DNA of 64,000 nucleotides. It comes from an uncultured Olsenella sp. Lineage in GTDB: Bacteria > Actinomycetota > Coriobacteriia > Coriobacteriales > Atopobiaceae. The notes beneath the pieces are model-generated. The model made no database searches, was not told the DNA's origin, and saw only the letters and a program-made list of their open reading frames with translations. The DNA lies in contig CAKUIF010000007.1 in the NCBI GenBank assembly GCA_934660915.1, positions 62,001 through 126,000 of the forward strand, in the 5' to 3' direction. Made by a program: the position numbers and the translations under genes. This document shows positions 59,788 through 64,000 of the stretch, in pieces (within the stretch, counting starts at the first letter, position 1; each line of letters starts with the position of its first letter).

Positions 59788-60588
59788 CTATGCTCCCGGC
59801 TCTTCTCTGCTGATCAATTCCTCGTTGTCGTTGAGAATATAACCGGCATTGTTGAGCACGCAGTAGTGGTCTATTGCCTCGTGAATATACGTAGCTGCCT
59901 CGGGTTTAAAGATGCGGCCGATGTCGGAGTCTCGGTCTGTTACTGCAATGCCTAGAAGCGAGAGTGCCCTCAACCCCATGTCGGACTGGGTCTCTTCTTC
60001 TTTCACGAATAGCTCCCCGAGGCTCTCTGCAATTTTGACGCTCTTCTTAACCAGCTCTAGAACCTCTTGGGAATCTGCCTCGTAGCCTTTTCGCCTCATG
60101 GAAGCGATTGAAGAGAGCGATTTAATAAGGCGATCATTGAGTGGCTTAGCTTCATCCTTCTCGGCCACGACTTCAATCGTCTTTAGAAGGTTCATGTTGT
60201 AGCTGAGCGCTCGGTCCAGCCACTCTTCGAATGACTCGCCTGGTTCAACCTCAGGAACGACGTAAAAACCCATCGTTTTCTCCAACTTGAGGAAAGCCAA
60301 GATTTTCTTCTTTTGCTCAATCTCGGCCTCAATTCGCTCGATTTCAATGGCGAGTTCTTCTCTTGTTGGCTTAGCATCCGTTTCGTAAAACTCGACGGCC
60401 TTCTCAAGGGAAAAGCCCATTGCGGCATAGAACCTAATGCAGAACAGTCTCATAAGGTCTTCATCGGAATAGAGCCCGTAGCCCGACTCTGTTCTGCCTG
60501 TTGGGCGCACTATTCCGCGCTCGCTGTAGAAGTGCAAGGTTCTTCTTGTAATTCCTGCCATGCGGCAGATCTCTTTAGCTTGCATCAT
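59788..60588 (-). CDS. MerR-family transcriptional regulator
   Basis: The 266-residue protein starts MMQAKEICRMAGITRRTLHF (ATG 60588, with AAGGTGA upstream; a GTG at 60597 is adjacent to the site and unlikely). The winged-helix HTH covers residues 1-70 (YSERGIVRPTGRTESGYGLYSDEDL), followed by a coiled-coil (EELAIEIERIEAEIEQKKKIL). The large C-terminal part is unlike drug-binding BmrR domains and may bind another ligand. Its promoter has a perfect palindrome within a 19-bp spacer. Confidence 0.88.
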   Translation of the reverse strand: MMQAKEICRMAGITRRTLHFYSERGIVRPTGRTESGYGLYSDEDLMRLFCIRFYAAMGFSLEKAVEFYETDAKPTREELAIEIERIEAEIEQKKKILAFLKLEKTMGFYVVPEVEPGESFEEWLDRALSYNMNLLKTIEVVAEKDEAKPLNDRLIKSLSSIASMRRKGYEADSQEVLELVKKSVKIAESLGELFVKEEETQSDMGLRALSLLGIAVTDRDSDIGRIFKPEAATYIHEAIDHYCVLNNAGYILNDNEELISREEPGA

Positions 60589-60611
60589 GCCGCTCACCTT
60601 CCTGTATTTGA

Positions 60612-60642
60612 AGTATCAAACTGCTACGTACGTAGCAGTTAA
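60612..60642 (-). promoter_or_regulatory. MerR-type promoter with palindromic operator
   Basis: On the minus strand TTAACT (60642-60637) and GATACT (60617-60612) are separated by 19 bp, the long spacer typical of MerR-controlled promoters. A perfect 22-bp palindrome, AACTGCTACGT and its complement (60619-60640), fills the spacer. Confidence 0.75.
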
Positions 60643-60752
60643 GAACTAATAACAACGTACACAATATCTTCAAAAACTGAAAATTGCTCACTTTGCAAAA
60701 ACCACAGACGATACGTCTCATTTGAGATCACCCCGAAAGATGGACTTAGCAA

Positions 60753-61049
60753 ATGGCCGTGTTGAACGAGGTGCTTGGCTACGGCGGTTCCACAGGCGGG
60801 TCTTCCTCGTCCGGTGGCAGCGACGACATCGATGCGCTGACCCGTGCCATCATCAACGGCGACTACGGCAACGATGAGGAGCGCAAGCGGCGCCTCAGCT
60901 CCAACTGCGCGGCCGTACAGCGCCGCGTGAATGAGATGTTGTCGCAACTCGGCAGAAACTCCGGGAAGCGATTGCTTGGTGGCCATCGTAGCGTGCCTTC
61001 TGTTCCTCTTCCTCTTGCCGCTGTATCCGCTTTGTTGGGAGGCCGATAG
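60753..61049 (+). pseudogene. Remnant of a phage-type lysin: CW_7 wall-binding repeat
   Basis: The 98-codon frame has DDIDALTRAIINGDYGND followed by EERKRRLSSNCAAVQRRVNEML, which matches the Cpl-7 (CW_7) wall-binding repeat of phage and autolysin enzymes. No catalytic domain precedes it and no clear ribosome site is present, so it is the 3' remnant of a lysin gene. After about residue 65 the frame is out of register; the next frame (from about 60976) reads a hydrophobic peptide LVAIVACLLFLFLLPLYPLC. Confidence 0.6.
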
Positions 61050-61090
61050 ATTCGAGCAGGAGTTTAGGGATTAACGGGGGCGGCAGCCCC

Positions 61091-61118
61091 GGCACGGCGG
61101 CTCGAGCCGCCGTGCTTT
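61091..61118. terminator. Perfect hairpin before the IS200 element
   Basis: GCACGGCGGCTC and GAGCCGCCGTGC form a 12-bp perfect palindrome followed by TTTGTT. Confidence 0.7.
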
Positions 61119-61160
61119 GTTCATGGACTTTAGCCCGTGCCGCGCGGTACGCGCGGCATA

Positions 61161-61870
61161 GAAAACCACCCGCTCAGCGGGTGGAGGGCAATTTCCGCTA
61201 CGCGGCAAAAAACCTTCCCCCTAGCATGAGGATTGTTCAGGTCATCATGCCCCGAGAGGGAAGGTGATTGCCGTGGCCCAGAAGGCCAACAGCCTCGCGC
61301 ACACGAAATGGCTGTGTAAGTACCACATCGTGTTCACACCGAAGTATAGGAGGAAGGCGATCTACAACCAATACCGCAAGGACCTGGGGGAGATCCTCAG
61401 GCAGCTGTGCATGTGGTAGGGGGCGGGGATCATCGAGGGGCACCTCATGCCCGACCACGTCCATATGCTGGTCGGCATCCCGCCGAAGCTCAGCGTCTCG
61501 AGCTTCATGGGCTACCTGAAGGGCAAGAGCTCGCTGCTCATGTTCGACCGGCACGCGAGCCTCAGGTACAGGTTCGGGAACAGGAAGTTCTGGGCAGGGG
61601 GCCACTACGTGTCGACCGTCGGCCTCAATGAGCCGACGATCGGGAAGTGCATACGCGAGCAGGAGAGCGCCGACATCGCGCTCGACCGGCTGAGCGTCAA
61701 GGAGTACGAGGACCCGTTCGCCGGGAAGTGACGTGCCCGCCCGTTTGACGGGCCGCCATGCGTCAAGGGGCTATCGGGCCTGAACGGAGTTCAGGCCAGG
61801 GGCTTGAGCCCCTGGCCTGGGACCTTAGGGTTATACCCTAAGAGCAAACCACCCGCTATGCGGGGGTCAT
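61161..61870 (+). mobile_element. IS200-type insertion sequence, degenerate
   Basis: A left-end hairpin CCACCCGCTCAGCGGGTGG (61166-61184) and a right-end hairpin ACCACCCGCTATGCGGGGG (61849-61865) bracket a single transposase gene. The element is about 700 bp, the usual IS200 size, without terminal inverted repeats and with internal hairpins such as CTTAGGGTTATACCCTAAG. The transposase is interrupted. Exact ends are estimated from the hairpins. Confidence 0.75.
61273..61731 (+). pseudogene. tnpA: IS200/IS605 TnpA transposase, interrupted by a stop and lacking the catalytic Tyr
   Basis: Translation from GTG 61273 gives VAQKANSLAHTKWLCKYHIV and FTPKYRRKAIYNQYRKDLGE, then an in-frame TAG at 61417-61419 where a Lys codon is usual, then GAGIIEGHLMPDHVHMLVG. 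The HUH motif is HVHM. The usual catalytic Tyr in the GLNExxIxKYIREQE motif appears as Cys (TIGKCIREQE). Both changes should abolish activity. GGAAGGTGATTGCC is upstream. The rest is well conserved, which suggests recent decay. Confidence 0.85.
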
Positions 61871-61909
61871 GATTTGCGTCCGCTACGGCGACCTTGGGCT
61901 CCTCGCCCC

Positions 61910-62110
61910 CTACAAGATCCCGTCCAGCCGCTCCATCCCCGAGTGCTTGCTGTTCACCAGGCTGTCAGCGTAGACCCGCAGCGTCATCGCGGGGTCGGCG
62001 TGGCCCAGCAGCACCGAGACGATCTTTATGTCCACGCTGTTGGCCACGGCGATGTTGGCGAAGGTCGTGGAACGTGGTGCCGAGCCTTCCCGCGTCCGGA
62101 CGCATCGTTC
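61910..62110 (-). pseudogene. C-terminal remnant of a tyrosine recombinase (integrase)
   Basis: The minus strand reads TFANIAVANSVDIKIVSVLL followed by GHADPAMTLRVYADSL, with the conserved GH and the nucleophile Tyr of phage-type integrases, ending SGMERLDGIL. Just upstream in another frame is GRLGTTFHDLR, the box II HxxR, so a few bases are missing and the frame is broken. Nothing of the N-terminal two thirds is present. It abuts the duplicated tRNA 3' end. Confidence 0.8.
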
Positions 62111-62127
62111 TGTCTCATTCGGTCCCC

Positions 62128-62170
62128 CATAACCCGAAGGTCGTTGGTTCAAATCCAGCTCCCGCGACCA
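62128..62170 (+). repeat. Duplicated tRNA-fMet 3' end (candidate attachment site)
   Basis: From CAT of the anticodon to the CCA end this 43-bp stretch matches 56791-56833 at about 40 of 43 positions. Two differences are compensatory in the T-stem (A and T exchanged), so it comes from a real tRNA variant. It lacks a 5' half. With the integrase remnant next to it, it looks like the distal att site of an element integrated in the tRNA gene. Confidence 0.75.
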
Positions 62171-62305
62171 AATGTTCAGCAGGTCAGAATCTAATAGTTC
62201 TGGCCTGCTTTCTTATGTGGGCAAGTCAGCCGTAGCCCGGCGATCAAGTAATAGTTACGACTGTCTTTTGAGTATGGGCGAGAAGAACGAGCGTGGCAAA
62301 TGCCA

Positions 62306-62364
62306 AATCTTGCCAAGTAGAACTGCAAGATTCATAATATCTTGCAGTCTAGCTTTGCAAGATT
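62306..62364. promoter_or_regulatory. Nested palindromes centred on the -10 of the second DUF4143 ATPase
   Basis: AATCTTGC (62306-62313)/GCAAGATT (62357-62364) and ACTGCAAGAT (62322-62331)/ATCTTGCAGT (62339-62348) have the same centre (62335), which falls in CATAAT at 62333-62338. Four GCAAGAT half-sites therefore surround the likely -10. The start codon is 10 bases beyond. Confidence 0.7.
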
Positions 62365-62373
62365 GGAGCAATA

Positions 62374-63726
62374 ATGCCCTTCAACTCGCTTGTGCAGGAG
62401 AAGATCCTCGATTTCGAGCAGCTTGGAATTCCCGAGGTTTTCAGTCGTGATCTCCAGCTTCTTCCAATACAAAAGCCCAAGCGAAACAACCTTGCGCAGG
62501 TAATCGTCGGCGCGCGCCGCTGCGGCAAAACTTACCGCCTTTTTCAGGAGATGCACGATGTCATAGCCGCGGGTTACGATCCAAAGACGATGCTGTACTT
62601 CAACTTCGAGGATGAACGTCTCAAACCGTATTCCTCGGATCTTCTCGCCGACGTTGTCGACACCTTCTTTGCTATGCGCCCCGCCGCGAAGGAGGAGGGC
62701 TGCTTTCTTTTCTTCGACGAGATACAGGAGGTTCCCGACTGGAGCCTGTTCTTGCGGCGGGTCATAGACTCGACCAAGGCCACCGTCTATGTGACGGGCT
62801 CATCGTCCAAGATGCTCTCGGCGGAACTTGCCTCGGAGTTCAGGGGGCGTTCTCTTTCGAAAGAGCTCTTTCCGTTGAGCTTCTCCGAGTTTGTCCGTTT
62901 AAAACAAGGCCTATTTGTTGCCGAGTCTGGCGCCTTCTCATCTTTTGACGCCGCCGCCCTTAGAAACGCGCTGGGTGACTACCTTTTGCGAGGCGGCTTT
63001 ATGGCGGCGCTCTCACTCCCCGCGGCCGAGGGAATGATGCTTATGCAGGAGTACGCGTATCGAACGGCCGCAATGGACGTTGTCGAGCGCTACAACCTGC
63101 GAACGCCGCAGGTCGCGATTGGCTTTCTCTCCAGGTGCCTTGCTTCGTCTGCCCGCGAGCTTTCGGTGAACAAGGTTGCCAACGAGCTCAAGAGCCGCGG
63201 CGTCTCGACCTCACGCGAGACTTTGGCGAGCCTCTTGGCGTATTACGAGGAGGCGTATTTGGTTTTCTCGCTGGGAGACCTGAACCGCGCGCTTGCGGAC
63301 AACCCTCGTTCCAGCTCGAAGGTCTATGCCGTTGACCCCGGGATGTTCACGGCTTTTTCTCGGGCGGCGAGCAAAGAGGAGGGCCAGCGGCTGGAAACCG
63401 CGGTGTTCAACAAGCTGCGCCGAACGGCCCCTGCTGCGCGGGCGGGCTCTCTTGCGCGGTTAACCTTTTTGCATGAGAGCGCGTCGCACGAGGTCGATTT
63501 TGTTGCGGGCGACACCCTGCTGGGCGACGTGTACCGTCTGATCCAGGTTAGCGTCGACCTTGCAAATCCTAAGACCAGAAAACGCGAGGTCTCTGCGTTG
63601 GAAGCCGCTATGGAGAAGTACGGAATCGATGAGGCGACCATCGTGACCATGGACTCAGAGGAGACGATCGCCACCAGATCTGGGCGTATCCAGGTTGTTC
63701 CCGCTTGGAAGTGGCTACTCGACTAG
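62374..63726 (+). CDS. AAA-family ATPase with DUF4143 domain
   Basis: The 450-residue protein starts MPFNSLVQEKILDFEQLGIP. VGARRCGKTYRLF is a P-loop, CFLFFDEIQEVPDW is Walker B and VYVTGSSSKMLSAEL follows as a sensor. The C-terminal DUF4143 part has SASHEVDFVAGDTLLGDVYR with a following E-K region, weaker than in the paralogue at 25.6 kb. It shares the domain order with that protein but little sequence. It lies just outside the tRNA-associated element. Both copies have elaborate palindromic promoters. Confidence 0.87.
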   Translation: MPFNSLVQEKILDFEQLGIPEVFSRDLQLLPIQKPKRNNLAQVIVGARRCGKTYRLFQEMHDVIAAGYDPKTMLYFNFEDERLKPYSSDLLADVVDTFFAMRPAAKEEGCFLFFDEIQEVPDWSLFLRRVIDSTKATVYVTGSSSKMLSAELASEFRGRSLSKELFPLSFSEFVRLKQGLFVAESGAFSSFDAAALRNALGDYLLRGGFMAALSLPAAEGMMLMQEYAYRTAAMDVVERYNLRTPQVAIGFLSRCLASSARELSVNKVANELKSRGVSTSRETLASLLAYYEEAYLVFSLGDLNRALADNPRSSSKVYAVDPGMFTAFSRAASKEEGQRLETAVFNKLRRTAPAARAGSLARLTFLHESASHEVDFVAGDTLLGDVYRLIQVSVDLANPKTRKREVSALEAAMEKYGIDEATIVTMDSEETIATRSGRIQVVPAWKWLLD

Positions 63727-63824
63727 CTTGCTCAACCGCCGTTTTGGGGTGCAGTTCACGACGAGTGGCGGGCTGGCGTTTAGAGGTGCTGGGAGGAGTT
63801 GGCTGACGCTATCACCGGGGACAT

Positions 63825-63873
63825 GAAAAAAGCGCCCGGCCCGATTCAGTTGCAAGCTGAATCGGGCCGGGCG
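63825..63873 (-). terminator. Terminator downstream of the partial minus-strand gene
   Basis: CGCCCGGCCCGATTCAG (63833-63849) and CTGAATCGGGCCGGGCG (63857-63873) form a perfect 17-bp stem. The A-run at 63825-63831 gives a U-tract on the minus strand. Confidence 0.93.
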
Positions 63874-63908
63874 ACTACGTTGCGGTCAGTCCCTGCGGGC
63901 CTCCGGCC

Positions 63909-64000
63909 TTACTCCACTACGTTCCCCTCGGCGTCGTAGCGGTAGAACCCCTCGCCCACAGCGATGCCGGTCTTGCCCGCGTCGACGTAGCCCTTGAGCA
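63909..64000 (-). CDS. 3-hydroxyacyl-CoA dehydrogenase, C-terminal end (partial)
   Basis: Only the last 29 codons are inside the window. They read LKGYVDAGKTGIAVGEGFYR, then YDAEGNVVE and a stop. The AGKTG..xGEGFYxY pattern is the conserved end of the 3-hydroxyacyl-CoA dehydrogenase family. The remainder lies to the right. It differs from the hbd copy at 46 kb. The terminator at 63.83 kb belongs to it. Confidence 0.65.
   Translation of the reverse strand, partial: LKGYVDAGKTGIAVGEGFYRYDAEGNVVE

Noticed and set aside
61237..61605. Minus-strand frame across the IS200 transposase
   Set aside because: Antisense to the interrupted but recognisable HUH transposase and without any motif.
62101..62171. 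A second complete tRNA gene
   Set aside because: Only the 3' half from the anticodon onward is present; the 5' half cannot be folded.

Overview
The window looks like chromosome from a high-GC Gram-positive anaerobe of the Coriobacteriia, probably Collinsella or a close relative. This is an inference. The clues are GC-rich codon use, sortase-anchored surface proteins with a VPKTG signal, a giant 2-hydroxyacyl-CoA dehydratase activase-like protein, many PTS genes, fermentation-type thiolase, 3-hydroxybutyryl-CoA dehydrogenase and CoA-transferase genes, and numerous small palindromic intergenic repeats. I cannot confirm the genus from sequence alone.

Layout. 1-3.1 kb: two cell-wall-anchored surface proteins; the second is out of frame at a run of eight G and may be phase variable. 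3.3-6.8 kb: a polar amino-acid ABC importer, with the permease/ATPase operon divergent from its binding-protein gene. 6.9-13.3 kb: housekeeping and small-molecule genes (PHP hydrolase, exonuclease III, patatin, sirtuin, a folP-folK fusion, a biotin-ligase-like stub, pantothenate kinase). 13.4-18.7 kb: rpmE with an Ala-rich tail, prfA behind an eight-codon leader peptide, and two envelope proteins. 18.9-25.4 kb: a LacI regulator, then a TetR regulator overlapping the 1545-residue activase. 25.6-28.5 kb: an AAA/DUF4143 ATPase, a HAD phosphatase and a membrane-bound XRE regulator.

28.9-38.7 kb holds a sugar-acid locus. KDPG-type aldolase, a galactitol-class PTS (IIA, IIB, IIC) and an IlvD/Edd-family dehydratase run rightward, followed by a 2-hydroxyacid dehydrogenase and a HAD phosphatase. 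A DUF956-like protein, a PfkB-family protein and an AEC transporter are encoded on the opposite strand. The simplest reading is PTS uptake of a hexonate or related compound, dehydration, and aldol cleavage to pyruvate and glyceraldehyde-3-phosphate. 39.0-51.3 kb is a long co-directional cluster: fructose-class PTS IIB and IIC, class II aldolase, glycerate kinase, acyl-CoA synthetase, CoA-transferase, Hbd, thiolase, iron alcohol dehydrogenase, an OFA-type MFS transporter and PTS IIA. It links PTS sugar entry with C4 acyl-CoA chemistry but lacks crotonase and butyryl-CoA dehydrogenase.

51.4-56.7 kb: an AbiEi-like protein flanked by two copies of a dispersed palindrome, then peptidase T, a membrane protein, another HAD phosphatase and a binding lipoprotein. 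At 56.76 kb lies an initiator tRNA gene. Its 3' half is repeated at 62.13 kb beside a broken tyrosine integrase, so the intervening 5.3 kb (DUF5131 gene, repeats, membrane protein, MerR regulator, lysin remnant, dead IS200) looks like a decayed integrated element. The window ends with a second AAA/DUF4143 ATPase and the 3' end of a 3-hydroxyacyl-CoA dehydrogenase gene on the minus strand.
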